64,000 bases of DNA from Kineothrix sp. IPX-CK (GTDB taxonomy: Bacteria; Bacillota; Clostridia; Lachnospirales; Lachnospiraceae): positions 992,001 through 1,056,000 of the forward strand of contig NZ_CP146256.1 of the NCBI RefSeq assembly GCF_039134705.1. Reading direction: 5' to 3'. A program made the position numbers and the translations under genes. Under the pieces are notes generated by a model. The model was given only the letters and a program-made list of their open reading frames with translations, did not search any database and was not told the DNA's origin. Numbering within the stretch: the first letter of the stretch is position 1; each line of letters begins with the position of its first letter. Positions 52,384-62,004 of this stretch are shown piece after piece.

Positions 52384-53160
52384 ATGGAATTTATCGTATA
52401 TGAACAGAAAGGTGCGGTTGGTATTATTACTATCAGCCGTGAAAAGGCTTTGAACGCATTAAACAGCACCGTTCTTGATGAACTGGACAAAACCTTGGAT
52501 GCTGTTAACCTGGATGTAGTCAGATGCCTTATTTTAACAGGTGCAGGACAGAAGTCCTTCGTAGCCGGCGCGGATATCGGTGAGATGAGTTCTCTTACAA
52601 AGGCGGAAGGCGAAGAATTCGGCAAAAAAGGAAACGATGTATTCCGCAAGCTGGAGACCTTCCCTATTCCCGTCATTGCGGCGATTAACGGATTTGCATT
52701 GGGCGGAGGCTGTGAGATTTCCATGAGCTGTGATATTAGAATCTGTTCAGACAACGCAGTATTCGGACAGCCGGAAGTAGGACTGGGAATCACACCGGGC
52801 TTCGGCGGAACACAGCGGCTCGCTCGTTTGGTAGGTGCTGGCATGGCGAAGCAGATGATTTACACAGCAAGAAATATCAAAGCGGATGAAGCGCTTCGGA
52901 TCGGTCTTGTAAATGCTGTTTACACGCAGGAAGAGTTGATGCCGGCGGCAGAAAAAATGGCAGCAGGTATCGCGAAGAATGCCCCGATAGCTGTTCGTAA
53001 CTGCAAAAAAGCAATTAACGACGGCTTGGATGTGGATATGGATAAAGCAATTGTCATCGAGGAGAAGTTATTCGGCGACTGCTTCGAATCCTTCGATCAG
53101 AAGGAAGGAATGGCAGCTTTCCTGGAAAAGAGAAAGGTAGAGCAATTCCTTAACAAGTAA
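52384..53160 (+). CDS. crt: Enoyl-CoA hydratase / crotonase
   Basis: A 258-residue crotonase-fold enzyme dehydrating 3-hydroxybutyryl-CoA to crotonyl-CoA. Seen: oxyanion-hole strand SFVAGADIGEM (near residue 62), INGFALGGGCEISMSCD (near 98-114) with the first catalytic Glu after it in FGQPEVGLGITPGFGGTQRL, where the two catalytic Glu region lies. ATG 52384 has AAAGGAG at eight bases; ATG 52378 is too close. Second gene of the butyrate operon. Confidence 0.95.
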   Translation: MEFIVYEQKGAVGIITISREKALNALNSTVLDELDKTLDAVNLDVVRCLILTGAGQKSFVAGADIGEMSSLTKAEGEEFGKKGNDVFRKLETFPIPVIAAINGFALGGGCEISMSCDIRICSDNAVFGQPEVGLGITPGFGGTQRLARLVGAGMAKQMIYTARNIKADEALRIGLVNAVYTQEELMPAAEKMAAGIAKNAPIAVRNCKKAINDGLDVDMDKAIVIEEKLFGDCFESFDQKEGMAAFLEKRKVEQFLNK

Positions 53161-53259
53161 AATATTTCGCAGCAACTTAATCAGGTATTGATGGACTTCC
53201 GCACAGAGTAAGGCGGCAGATCACATAAATCATATAAATACAAATCAGGAGGAACTAAG

Positions 53260-54099
53260 ATGAAAGTAGGTATTATTGGTGCTGGAACAATGGGCGCAGG
53301 TATTGCACAGGCTTTTGCCCAGACAGAAGGATATGAAGTATTTCTTTGCGACATCAACGAAGAATTCGCTGCAAACGGCAAGAACAGAATCGCAAAAGGT
53401 TTTGCGAAACGCGTTGAAAAAGGTAAAATGGAGCAGGCTGCCGCAGATTCTATTCTCGCTAAGATCACAACGGGCGTTAAAACGATTTGTACGGATTGTG
53501 ACTTGGTAGTGGAAGCAGCATTAGAGGTTATGGATATTAAGAAACAGACCTTCAAAGAGCTTCAGGATATTTGCAAAAAGGATTGTATTTTTGCTACCAA
53601 TACGTCCTCTCTTTCTATCACGGAAATCGGCGCAGGACTGGACAGACCGGTTATCGGAATGCACTTCTTCAATCCGGCTCCCGTTATGAAGCTCGTAGAG
53701 GTAATCGCAGGCCTTAATACGCCTGACGAAGTAGTTGATAAAATCAAAGCAATTTCAGAGGAAATCGGAAAAACTCCGGTACAGGTAAACGAGGCAGCCG
53801 GATTTGTTGTAAACAGAATCCTCATTCCGATGATCAACGAAGCGATCGGTATCTATGCGGAAGGCGTTGCCAGCGTAGAAGGTATTGACAACGCAATGAA
53901 GTTAGGAGCAAACCACCCTATGGGTCCCCTGGCTCTCGGAGATTTGGTTGGTCTTGACATTGTGCTCGCCATCATGGAAGTTCTTCAGAACGAGACCGGC
54001 GATTCCAAATACCGTCCGCACCCGCTTCTCAAGAAGATGGTTCGCGGCGGACAGCTCGGTATGAAGACCGGAAAAGGCTTCTACGATTATTCTAAATAA
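53260..54099 (+). CDS. hbd: 3-hydroxybutyryl-CoA dehydrogenase
   Basis: A 279-residue NAD(P)-dependent enzyme reducing acetoacetyl-CoA to 3-hydroxybutyryl-CoA. Seen: N-terminal dinucleotide motif [17 protein letters not shown], catalytic-His context [17 protein letters not shown] (near residue 137), [13 protein letters not shown] and C-terminal [30 protein letters not shown]. It acts before crt in the pathway although it lies after it in the operon, the common clostridial order. Confidence 0.96.
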   Translation: MKVGIIGAGTMGAGIAQAFAQTEGYEVFLCDINEEFAANGKNRIAKGFAKRVEKGKMEQAAADSILAKITTGVKTICTDCDLVVEAALEVMDIKKQTFKELQDICKKDCIFATNTSSLSITEIGAGLDRPVIGMHFFNPAPVMKLVEVIAGLNTPDEVVDKIKAISEEIGKTPVQVNEAAGFVVNRILIPMINEAIGIYAEGVASVEGIDNAMKLGANHPMGPLALGDLVGLDIVLAIMEVLQNETGDSKYRPHPLLKKMVRGGQLGMKTGKGFYDYSK

Positions 54100-54211
54100 A
54101 TAGCAAGTGTTATGAAATCGCATTGTGAGGTCACATTGTGAAATCGCGTTGTGATTAGTCATATCAAAATAAAAATTTTTATGATTAAAACTTTATGGAG
54201 GAAATAAAAAC

Positions 54212-55366
54212 ATGGATTTTATGTTAAGTAAACAACATGAAATGGCAAGAGCTCTTTTCAAAGAATTCGCTGAAACAGAAGTTAAGCCATTAGCACAAGA
54301 AGTAGATGAGACAGAGACGTTTCCCAGAGAAACCGTTGCAAAAATGGCAAAAGCAGGCTTTCTCGGTATTCCGATACCTAAGGAGTACGGCGGTCAGGGC
54401 TGCGATATTTTGACATATGCTATGTGTGTAGAAGAACTTTCCAAGGTTTGCGGAACTACAGGCGTTATTGTTTCCGCACACACCTCTCTTTGCTGTGACC
54501 CTATCCTGGCATACGGCACGGAAGACCAGAAGAAGAAATATCTTCCGGCTCTTGCAAAAGGTGAGAAATTAGGCGCTTTCGGTCTGACCGAGCCCGGCGC
54601 TGGTACCGATGCGCAGGGACAGCAGACAAAAGCTGTTCTCGACGGCGACGAGTGGGTACTTAACGGCTCCAAGATCTTCATTACCAACGGTAAAGAGGCC
54701 GATGTTTATATTATCATTGCAGTAACGGGCGTTTCCACCGATGCAAAGGGCAGAAGCAAGAAAATTATTTCTGCTTTCATCGTGGAGAAAGGAACTCCCG
54801 GCTTCTCCTTCGGTACGAAGGAAAAGAAAATGGGTATCCGTGGTTCATCTACTTATGAATTGATTTTCACGGATTGCAGAATCCCTAAAGAAAACCTGTT
54901 AGGCGCAGAAGGAAAGGGCTTCGGTATCGCGATGCATACGCTTGACGGCGGACGTATCGGTATTGCTGCTCAGGCACTTGGTCTCGCAGAAGGTGCTTTG
55001 GAAAGAACGATCGACTATGTAAAGGAAAGAAAGCAGTTCGGCAGAGCGATTGCCGCTTTCCAGAATACACAATTCCAGCTTGCCGACATGGCTACGAAGA
55101 CGGAAGCTGCTCAGCTGCTCGTTTATAAGGCTGCTAAAGCAAAAGAAACTCAGAAAAATTATTCCGTAGAAGCTGCAAAAGCGAAATTGTACGCAGCGGA
55201 AGTTGCTATGGAAGTTACGACCAAGGCCGTACAGCTTCACGGCGGTTATGGTTACACGAGAGAATATGACGTAGAGCGCATGATGCGCGATGCTAAGATT
55301 ACCGAGATCTACGAAGGAACTTCTGAGGTTCAGAGAATGGTAATTTCCGGCGCAATACTGAAATAG
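54212..55366 (+). CDS. bcd: Butyryl-CoA dehydrogenase
   Basis: A 384-residue FAD acyl-CoA dehydrogenase reducing crotonyl-CoA to butyryl-CoA. Seen: [17 protein letters not shown] for flavin binding, [51 protein letters not shown], and the catalytic base Glu368 in [13 protein letters not shown]. Together with EtfAB it forms the electron-bifurcating complex that couples crotonyl-CoA reduction by NADH to ferredoxin reduction. RBS TGGAGG. etfB follows 48 bp later. Confidence 0.96.
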   Translation: MDFMLSKQHEMARALFKEFAETEVKPLAQEVDETETFPRETVAKMAKAGFLGIPIPKEYGGQGCDILTYAMCVEELSKVCGTTGVIVSAHTSLCCDPILAYGTEDQKKKYLPALAKGEKLGAFGLTEPGAGTDAQGQQTKAVLDGDEWVLNGSKIFITNGKEADVYIIIAVTGVSTDAKGRSKKIISAFIVEKGTPGFSFGTKEKKMGIRGSSTYELIFTDCRIPKENLLGAEGKGFGIAMHTLDGGRIGIAAQALGLAEGALERTIDYVKERKQFGRAIAAFQNTQFQLADMATKTEAAQLLVYKAAKAKETQKNYSVEAAKAKLYAAEVAMEVTTKAVQLHGGYGYTREYDVERMMRDAKITEIYEGTSEVQRMVISGAILK

Positions 55367-55414
55367 TGAATTAAGCAAATGAAAATGAATGAAAACATAA
55401 GGAGTGGAAATACA

Positions 55415-56197
55415 ATGAAAATTGTTGTTTGTATTAAACAGGTACCCGATACAAAGGGCGGCGTTAAATTCAATCCCGATGGAACGCTGGACAGAGGTGC
55501 TATGCTTACCATCATGAATCCCGATGATAAGGCAGGACTTGAAGCAGCTCTTAGAATAAAAGATCAGTACGGCGCGGAAGTGACCGCAATTACCATGGGT
55601 CTTCCTAAGGCGGAAGAAGTGCTTCGCGAAGCGATCGCTATGGGCGCGGATAAAGGAGTTCTCGTAACGGACAGAGTTCTCGGCGGTGCGGACACATGGG
55701 CGACTTCCCAGACACTTGCCGGAGCGATTCGCAATTTGGAATATGATTTGATTATCACCGGCCGTCAGGCTATCGACGGCGATACCGCACAAGTAGGACC
55801 GCAGATTTCCGAGCACCTGGGAATTCCGGTAATCTCTTATGCGCAGGATATTAAGATAGAGGGCGACAGCGTAGTGGTAGAGCGCCAATATGATGACAGA
55901 TATCACGTATTAAAGGCTAAAATGCCTTGCCTGATTACAGCGCTCGCGGAGCTGAACGAGCCTCGTTACATGACTCCGGGCGGAATCTTTGATGCTTATG
56001 ATGCAGAGATTACCGTATGGGGAAGAAGTAACTTGGTGGATGTAGAGGATTCCAACCTTGGACTCAAGGGTTCACCTACACAGATCGCCAGAGCATCTGA
56101 CAGAGTGAGAAAGGGTGTGGGAGCAAAGGTTGCTCTTGATCCTACGGAATCTGTAGACTACATCATGGAAAGATTAAAAGAGAAACACATCATTTAA
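55415..56197 (+). CDS. etfB: Electron transfer flavoprotein beta subunit
   Basis: A 260-residue EtfB: IVVCIKQVPDTKGGVKFNPD at the N-terminus, LITGRQAIDGDTAQVGPQ for flavin/adenine binding, and LTALAELNEPRYMTPGGI-like loop. In the Bcd-Etf complex this subunit helps hold the bifurcating FAD that accepts electrons from NADH. ATG 55415 has AAGGAGTGG; an upstream in-frame ATG at 55379 lacks one. Ends 30 bp before etfA. Confidence 0.96.
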   Translation: MKIVVCIKQVPDTKGGVKFNPDGTLDRGAMLTIMNPDDKAGLEAALRIKDQYGAEVTAITMGLPKAEEVLREAIAMGADKGVLVTDRVLGGADTWATSQTLAGAIRNLEYDLIITGRQAIDGDTAQVGPQISEHLGIPVISYAQDIKIEGDSVVVERQYDDRYHVLKAKMPCLITALAELNEPRYMTPGGIFDAYDAEITVWGRSNLVDVEDSNLGLKGSPTQIARASDRVRKGVGAKVALDPTESVDYIMERLKEKHII

Positions 56198-56227
56198 TAA
56201 ATCAAAGGAAAAGCGTGGTGAATAAGA

Positions 56228-57274
56228 ATGAATATAGCAGAATATAAAGGAGTATTTGTCTTTGCACAGCAGGTAGATAACGAGCTTAGCGGTATCGCTT
56301 TGGAATTGGTGGGTAAGGGCAAAGAGCTTGCAAAAGATTTAGGAACTGAAGTTACGGCTGTTTTGGTAGGAAGCGGTGTGAAAGCGCTTGCGGACGAGCT
56401 CGCGGCTTACGGCGCGGATAAGGTTATTCTTGTGGATGATCCCGAACTGAAGGAATACAGAACAGAGCCTTACACACATGCGCTGGCTTCTGTTATCGAG
56501 AAATATAAACCGGAAATTTTCTTAGTTGGTGCTACCGCAATCGGACGCGATCTCGGTCCCCGTGTATCCGCAAGAGTGCATACCGGACTTACGGCAGACT
56601 GTACGAGACTTGAAGTCGGCGATTTCCCGATCAACCCTATCCCGGGAAGAGAGCAGCTTCACAACCAGCTTCTCATGACACGTCCTGCATTCGGCGGCAA
56701 TACTATCGCTACGATCGCATGTCCGCAGTTCCGTCCCCAGATGGCGACGGTTCGCCCCGGTGTTATGCAGAAGGCTCGTAAGGATGAAAACGCGAAAGCT
56801 GTTGTTGAAGAGTTCAATCCCGGATTTACACCTAACGATAAATATGTTGAAATCCTCGATATAGTAAAATCTGTTGCTGAGACGGAAGATATCATGGATG
56901 CGAAAATCCTTGTTTCCGGCGGCCGCGGCGTTTGCAGCGGTGAGAACTTCAAGATATTGGAAGATCTCGCAGATGTACTGGGCGCTACAGTAAGCTGTTC
57001 CCGTGCCGCTGTTGATTCCGGATGGAAGCCGAAGGATCTTCAGGTAGGTCAGACCGGTAAGACCGTTCGCCCTAATCTGTACTTCGCAATCGGTATTTCC
57101 GGAGCGATCCAGCATTTAGCAGGTATGGAAGAATCCGATGTTATCATCGCTATTAACAAGGATGAGACAGCTCCTATCTTCGACGTGGCTGATTACGGTA
57201 TTGTGGGAGACTTGAACAAAATTGTTCCTGCACTTACGGAGAGATTGAGAGCAGATCTTGCAGCTAATAAATAA
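56228..57274 (+). CDS. etfA: Electron transfer flavoprotein alpha subunit
   Basis: A 348-residue EtfA. The C-terminal FAD domain shows the family signature: LVSGGRGVCSGENFKILEDL, AVDSGWKPKDLQVGQTGKTV, PNLYFAIGISGAIQHLAGME and NKDETAPIFDVADYGIVGD. It completes the Bcd-EtfAB complex. Last gene of the operon; a 10-bp hairpin with six Ts ends the transcript. Confidence 0.96.
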   Translation: MNIAEYKGVFVFAQQVDNELSGIALELVGKGKELAKDLGTEVTAVLVGSGVKALADELAAYGADKVILVDDPELKEYRTEPYTHALASVIEKYKPEIFLVGATAIGRDLGPRVSARVHTGLTADCTRLEVGDFPINPIPGREQLHNQLLMTRPAFGGNTIATIACPQFRPQMATVRPGVMQKARKDENAKAVVEEFNPGFTPNDKYVEILDIVKSVAETEDIMDAKILVSGGRGVCSGENFKILEDLADVLGATVSCSRAAVDSGWKPKDLQVGQTGKTVRPNLYFAIGISGAIQHLAGMEESDVIIAINKDETAPIFDVADYGIVGDLNKIVPALTERLRADLAANK

Positions 57275-57326
57275 ATGCGGTAAAAGATTATAAAATAGTA
57301 ATTAACAGTGATGAAATAATAATGAG

Positions 57327-57368
57327 AACCGATGCGGTGTCATATGATGTATGCCGCATCGGTTTTTT
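57327..57368 (+). terminator. Intrinsic terminator of the butyrate operon
   Basis: A perfect stem AACCGATGCGG/CCGCATCGGTT with a 16-base loop and six Ts. Confidence 0.9.
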
Positions 57369-57494
57369 GCGGTACCATCGATTGATGACATAATCCTTTT
57401 ATTTTTTTATTATATTAATAGTGGGTTAGGACCTTACGATGTGGAATAGACAACAATGAATCTGTTGTGAAGAAACATTAGAGAAGGAGGCATT

Positions 57495-57524
57495 ATGAAG
57501 GATTTAATGCAAAATTATCTTTGA
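57495..57524 (+). CDS. Possible 9-residue leader peptide before the PiT gene
   Basis: ATG 57495 follows a very strong AGAAGGAGG and encodes MKDLMQNYL, stopping 21 bp before the transporter start, which itself has only a moderate site. A translational-coupling leader, or the decayed start of the PhoU-like gene that often precedes pit. Confidence 0.35.
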   Translation: MKDLMQNYL

Positions 57525-57545
57525 GAAAGTATAAAAGGTAGGGAA

Positions 57546-58589
57546 ATGACCATATTATTTCACGATTTTTTGGAACAATTCTTGCAAAATCCAATATTAC
57601 GAATAACAACGCTATTAATAACAGGTGTTATATTAGTAAATGGATGGACAGACGCCCCCAATGCTATCGTTACTTGCGTTTCAACAAAGTCGATGGACTT
57701 GAAAAGTGCCATACGAATGGCAGCAGTATTTAACTTTGCGGGAATGCTTTTTATGACTATGTTCAATTCCAAAGTGGCCTTTACTATTTATCATATTGCG
57801 AACTTTGGGGCAGATACGAAGCTGGCGTTAGCAGCTCTTTGTGCGGCTATGACTGCTATTGTGCTATGGGCGTCGGCGGCGTGGTGCTTCGGCATACCTA
57901 CCAGCGAAAGCCATGCGCTGATTGCAGGGATATCGGGGGCGGCCATCGCTTTACATAACGGTGTAACGGGTATCAGCGGAGCGGAATGGGTGAAGGTGCT
58001 GTATGGCTTGCTGCTATCTGTAATATGCGGTTTAGGCATGGGATATGTTTGCGGTAAAGCGGTAAGTCTGTGGGCGGCTGGACGGTGGAAAGAGAAAACC
58101 TTCGTTAAGGCCCAGACGGCCGGTGCGGCGGCGATGGCATTTATGCACGGTGCGCAGGATGGGCAGAAGTTCATGGCAGTTTTCATGCTGGGAATTTGTC
58201 TTGCAGGCAAAAACGCAGGAGGCACAGACTTTGAGATACCTTTTTGGATGATGATCCTATGCAGCGGGATAATGGCAGCAGGAACTGCAATAGGCGGGAA
58301 GCGGATTATAAGAACGGTAGGAAACGATATGGTGAAATTAGAAAAGCCGCAGGGCTTCGCGTCAGATACCGCGGGAGCGATATGCTTATTTTTTGCAAGT
58401 TTATCCGGCATACCCGTTTCTACCACTCACATAAAAACCACATCGATGATGGGAGTGGGTGCGGCGCAGGATATATCCAGCGTGAACAAAGAAGTCGTGG
58501 AACGGATGATCGTTACGTGGATTCTCACATTTCCCGGATGTGGGGCAATCGGATATCTGACGGCAAAGCTGTTCATAGCGGTAGTATGA
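57546..58589 (+). CDS. PiT family inorganic phosphate transporter
   Basis: A 347-residue membrane protein with about ten hydrophobic segments. The duplicated PiT motif is visible as NGWTDAPNAIVTCVSTK (near residue 32; usual GANDxANA) and HGAQDGQKFMAVF (near 200), with GIPTSESHALIAGISGAAI and SGIPVSTTHIKTTSMMGVG. It carries phosphate with a cation. No PhoU-like protein (DUF47) gene is adjacent, which is usual for this type. It ends 5 bp from the convergent chemoreceptor gene without a terminator. Confidence 0.92.
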   Translation: MTILFHDFLEQFLQNPILRITTLLITGVILVNGWTDAPNAIVTCVSTKSMDLKSAIRMAAVFNFAGMLFMTMFNSKVAFTIYHIANFGADTKLALAALCAAMTAIVLWASAAWCFGIPTSESHALIAGISGAAIALHNGVTGISGAEWVKVLYGLLLSVICGLGMGYVCGKAVSLWAAGRWKEKTFVKAQTAGAAAMAFMHGAQDGQKFMAVFMLGICLAGKNAGGTDFEIPFWMMILCSGIMAAGTAIGGKRIIRTVGNDMVKLEKPQGFASDTAGAICLFFASLSGIPVSTTHIKTTSMMGVGAAQDISSVNKEVVERMIVTWILTFPGCGAIGYLTAKLFIAVV

Positions 58590-58594
58590 ATCAA

Positions 58595-60061
58595 TTAAGA
58601 AAAGATTTTTACATTCTTCTTCATTAAATCATCAACGGTCTTGTCGATGGTATCGAGCAAAGCGACAACCTTCTTCGAGTCATCCTCCGCATGCAAAAGA
58701 AGCTGTTTCGCTTCTTGTTCTTCGCCGTTTCGGATGAGCCTTATAATCTTTTCGCCCGCATCGTGTAAGTCTTTGTGGATAGGAGCGATTTTCCCCCAAT
58801 CTTCCAAAATGGCAGGATGATCCACCTTTATTGTATGATAAAAATGTCCGAATTCACATTTCCTGGAATTGGTCTGTAATGGAACTGCTTTCATGTTTTC
58901 CGTCATGTCCGCAAGCTTTGCCATCCAATTCTCATGAGCCTTCTTCGCTTTAGTAATGGCACTGTGGAAATCTTCGTTGGTAATCGCGTGTCTTCCGCTG
59001 CGCAGACCTTCATATAATCTGGCGGAGACAAGCGAGAGCTTGTCGTCGATTGCGGAAATGTTTTTCGAGAAGGAAACGCTTTCATCCGCATCGTTATGAA
59101 TACTCTGTGTCATCATTGCGAGCATCTCTGCATTTTTGCTGGAGGTCTCCATGGCTTTGTTGATATTTGCAGCAGAGTATTTTATGCCCTGCATGGACTT
59201 ATTGATATCCGATACGCTTAGAACAACACCGTTCAGCATATCGATATTGTTGCTGACCGTCTGGGAGACCAAATCAATTTTATCATCCATCTCAGTTGTG
59301 GAGAAGAGGGTGCGCTCGATGCTTAGCTTTCCGTCCTTGGCAGCACTGTGAATTTCGGCTACAAATTTCTGCATGCCGCTTAAATTCTGCTTGGTATCGT
59401 CTGCCAGCGTGCGCACTTCGTCCGCAACGACAGCGAAGCCTTTACCATGTTCCCCCGCTCTGGCGGCTTCAATGGCGGCATTTAATGCGAGCAAGTTGGT
59501 CTGATTGGCAATACTCTGGACACTCACTACGATTTTTTCCACTTCGTCTGCAAGAGTTACCAGCTGAGTAATCTTTTCGTTCATGTCATTGGTATCTTGA
59601 ATTACATTTTCCTTTAACGTGCTTACTTCGTGGAGTATCTGAGTGCTTTCGTTATTTTTAGCGGCCAGGGAAGAGGATTCTTCCGAAAGGCGTTCTAATG
59701 TATGGGCAGTATCGTCGATGGTATTGTTTACTTCGTTCATCGCAGAAGTAGTTTCCTCCACAATGGCAAGATTGGATTCGCTTAAATCAGCCAGTTCTTT
59801 GGCAAAGTGGAGAAGTTCATCTGACATAAATGTCATTTCTACATCGAAGGAACTGATGGAGGTAGCAATTTCCAATACCTGCTTAGCAGCATCGGACATG
59901 CGGCGCTCATTTTGCAGCAGCTTGTCAAAATGGTTTATAATAGTGCTGTGCAGAGGATAGGTACTTTGCGGGCAAGGCGCCGTATCTATGCCATTCATGG
60001 TATTTTCTACATATTCAGAAACACGAAGCATTTCTGAGCAAGACCCTTTTCTTTTGAACAT
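58595..60061 (-). CDS. Soluble chemoreceptor with C-terminal CZB zinc domain
   Basis: A 488-residue methyl-accepting protein with no transmembrane segment. Residues 30-70 are a short N-terminal region, about 70-340 the MA signalling coiled coil with the canonical tip [20 protein letters not shown] and [16 protein letters not shown]. The C-terminus (about 375-480) is a chemoreceptor zinc-binding domain: [34 protein letters not shown] with the His/Cys ligand set. CZB domains sense zinc or oxidants such as hypochlorite. Own promoter upstream on the minus strand. Confidence 0.94.
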   Translation of the reverse strand: MFKRKGSCSEMLRVSEYVENTMNGIDTAPCPQSTYPLHSTIINHFDKLLQNERRMSDAAKQVLEIATSISSFDVEMTFMSDELLHFAKELADLSESNLAIVEETTSAMNEVNNTIDDTAHTLERLSEESSSLAAKNNESTQILHEVSTLKENVIQDTNDMNEKITQLVTLADEVEKIVVSVQSIANQTNLLALNAAIEAARAGEHGKGFAVVADEVRTLADDTKQNLSGMQKFVAEIHSAAKDGKLSIERTLFSTTEMDDKIDLVSQTVSNNIDMLNGVVLSVSDINKSMQGIKYSAANINKAMETSSKNAEMLAMMTQSIHNDADESVSFSKNISAIDDKLSLVSARLYEGLRSGRHAITNEDFHSAITKAKKAHENWMAKLADMTENMKAVPLQTNSRKCEFGHFYHTIKVDHPAILEDWGKIAPIHKDLHDAGEKIIRLIRNGEEQEAKQLLLHAEDDSKKVVALLDTIDKTVDDLMKKNVKIFS

Positions 60062-60106
60062 AATGATGTGATACCTCCGATTTTATTCTTTAGAATATTT
60101 GTCATA

Positions 60107-60135
60107 AGTATATCAATTCACCAAGATATGGTCAA
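60107..60135 (-). promoter_or_regulatory. Promoter of CZB chemoreceptor gene
   Basis: Minus strand: TTGACC, 17 bp, TATACT, about 45 bp before the start codon. Confidence 0.65.
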
Positions 60136-60170
60136 TAATTTGTTGAGGGTTTACAAATTAGAGAAAGAAT

Positions 60171-60303
60171 GTTACTGTTCATACAGCAGCTTAACACTTG
60201 CTGTTAAGCTGCGCAAGAACGTGATATAAGAGATGGTTTCTGCTTCGCGAAGAGAATTTAAATGCAGAAAGCATGAGTTGCTGTGAACGGAGTGAACAGT
60301 AAC
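60171..60303. repeat. 133-bp nested inverted-repeat element
   Basis: Ends GTTACTGTTCA (60171-60181) and TGAACAGTAAC (60293-60303) pair over 11 bp. Inside are a perfect 11-bp hairpin (60186-60196 with 60202-60212) and a 7-bp stem TTTCTGC/GCAGAAA (60237-60243 with 60264-60270), giving a three-way-junction fold. The right end is copy D of the 27-bp repeat family (60277-60303). No coding capacity. It lies between the divergent chemoreceptor and ybaK genes. Confidence 0.65.
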
Positions 60304-60336
60304 AAAGGTAGCAGACTTTAAGAAGAGGGTGAAATT

Positions 60337-60822
60337 GTGGCAAAAAATAAAGATATTAAGACGAATGCGATGCGCATTCTGGAGAAAAATAAGATAGAAT
60401 ACACACATTATACGTATGAATGCGAGGAATTCATCGATGGACTGCAAATAGCAGATATGCTGGGACTTTCTTATGAGAAGGTTTATAAAACGTTAGTGAC
60501 GTTGGGCTCCGGTAAAAACTATTTTGTATTTGTCATCCCTATTGCAAAGGAGCTGGATCTGAAAAAGGCAGCTAAAGCGGTAGGTGAAAAGTCGGTGCAG
60601 ATGATTCATGTAAAGGATATAGTCGATGTGACCGGTTATATCAGAGGAGGCTGCACGGCAATCGGAATGAAGAAGCAATATGTAACGAAGGTAGATATAT
60701 CTGCGGAGAGATTAGAGAAGGTGATTGTCAGCGGCGGAAGGTTGGGTTCCCAAATGGAGCTCGCGCCGGCGGATCTGTTAAAGGCGGCTCATGCGCAGTA
60801 TGCAGATATTACCATCGATTGA
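60337..60822 (+). CDS. ybaK: Cys-tRNA(Pro)/Cys-tRNA(Cys) deacylase
   Basis: A 161-residue YbaK-type trans-editing protein that hydrolyses misacylated Cys-tRNA(Pro). Seen: TNAMRILEKNKIEYTHYTY at the start, the catalytic-Lys context LSYEKVYKTLV (near residue 50), FVIPIAKELDLKKAAKAVG, and GYIRGGCTAIGMKK; C-terminal SGGRLGSQMELAPADLLKAA. GTG 60337 is the start (RBS AGAGGG). Its last codons and stop form the left arm of the TACCATCG hairpin that follows. Confidence 0.93.
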   Translation: MAKNKDIKTNAMRILEKNKIEYTHYTYECEEFIDGLQIADMLGLSYEKVYKTLVTLGSGKNYFVFVIPIAKELDLKKAAKAVGEKSVQMIHVKDIVDVTGYIRGGCTAIGMKKQYVTKVDISAERLEKVIVSGGRLGSQMELAPADLLKAAHAQYADITID

Positions 60823-60865
60823 CAAGGTCTTACACGCCCGTGTGTAACCTTGTCAATCGATGGTA
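60810..60865. repeat. TACCATCG hairpin repeat, full copy
   Basis: The first 19 bp of each arm are perfectly complementary and continue imperfectly to a GCCC loop. Related to the shortened copy at 8809-8850, and its first 13 bases (TACCATCGATTGA) recur at 57373-57385. The left arm overlaps the ybaK stop codon. Confidence 0.75.
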
Positions 60866-60909
60866 CAGTATGAGCATATAACAGAGAAAAAAAGAGAGAG
60901 ACTAGACGG

Positions 60910-62004
60910 ATGACTGATAAGAAGAATATTATGGAATATGAAACAGTTGCTTTGGAAGACAACGAGGCTTCCGTGGTAATTATCGATCAGACACTGCTTC
61001 CCGGACGGACGCAGCTGATCCATTTAAAGACGGCAGAAGAAATATGGGATGCGATTTATTTATTGAAGGTTCGCGGAGCACCTGCAATTGGTGTGGCAGC
61101 CGCTTTCGGTATTTACATACTGGCCAAAGGAATTGATACGGAGGACTACGACGTTTTTTATAAGGATTTTATGAAACAGAAGGAATATCTGAATTCTTCC
61201 AGACCTACTGCTGTTAATTTGTCCTGGGCACTTAACCGCATGGAGCAGGTGTGCAGGGCGAATGAGAAATTGCCGGTAGCGCAGATAAAGGTTAAGCTGC
61301 GGGACGAAGCGATAGCCATTAAGGAAGAAGATATACGGGTATGTAAGAAATTAGGAGAATACGGACTTAGCCTTGTAAAGCCGGGAGACGGCATACTGAC
61401 TCACTGCAACGCCGGACAATTGGCGACGAGCAAATACGGTACCGCAACCGCGCCCATTTATCTCGGGCAGGAAAGGGGCTATGATTTTCATGTATTTGCT
61501 GACGAAACCAGACCACTTCTGCAGGGGGCGAGACTGACCGCTTATGAGCTTCAAGCCTCGGGTGTTGATGTGACTCTTATCTGCGACAACATGTCGGCAG
61601 CCGTTATGCGAAACGGATGGATAGACGCCGTTTTTGTAGGTTGTGACAGGGTGGCCGCGAATGGGGATGTTGCAAATAAAATAGGAACCTCCGTTGTGGC
61701 GGCTGTTGCGAAGCGCTACAATGTTCCTTTTTATGTCTGTGCACCGACCTCGACTATCGACAGAAATACGAAGACGGGAGATGACATTCGTATCGAACAG
61801 CGCCCGGCGGAGGAAGTAACAGAAATGTGGTATAAGGAGAGGCTGGCCCCGGAAGGGGTAAAAGTATTCAATCCCGCCTTCGATGTGACCGACCATGAGC
61901 TGATTACCGCCATCGTTACCGAATACGGCATTGCAAGAGCTCCCTTTACACAATCTTTGCAGGAGATTTTTGAAAAAAAGATAACAGAAGGACAAGAGAT
62001 ATGA
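60910..62004 (+). CDS. mtnA: S-methyl-5-thioribose-1-phosphate isomerase
   Basis: A 364-residue isomerase of the eIF2B-like family converting methylthioribose-1-phosphate (or 5-deoxyribose-1-phosphate) to the ribulose form. Seen: [31 protein letters not shown], catalytic Cys in [25 protein letters not shown], catalytic Asp in [18 protein letters not shown]. It overlaps the class II aldolase gene by four bases, a pair known from the DHAP shunt for MTA/5'-deoxyadenosine salvage. No MTA kinase gene is in the window. Confidence 0.95.
   Translation: MTDKKNIMEYETVALEDNEASVVIIDQTLLPGRTQLIHLKTAEEIWDAIYLLKVRGAPAIGVAAAFGIYILAKGIDTEDYDVFYKDFMKQKEYLNSSRPTAVNLSWALNRMEQVCRANEKLPVAQIKVKLRDEAIAIKEEDIRVCKKLGEYGLSLVKPGDGILTHCNAGQLATSKYGTATAPIYLGQERGYDFHVFADETRPLLQGARLTAYELQASGVDVTLICDNMSAAVMRNGWIDAVFVGCDRVAANGDVANKIGTSVVAAVAKRYNVPFYVCAPTSTIDRNTKTGDDIRIEQRPAEEVTEMWYKERLAPEGVKVFNPAFDVTDHELITAIVTEYGIARAPFTQSLQEIFEKKITEGQEI

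Noticed and set aside
54899..55906. 335-codon open frame on the minus strand
   Set aside because: It runs antisense across the end of bcd and most of etfB, both with clear families, and has no ribosome site or recognisable domain.
19637..60303. CRISPR array made of the 27-bp repeats
   Set aside because: The copies are tens of kilobases apart, in both orientations, and there are no cas genes.
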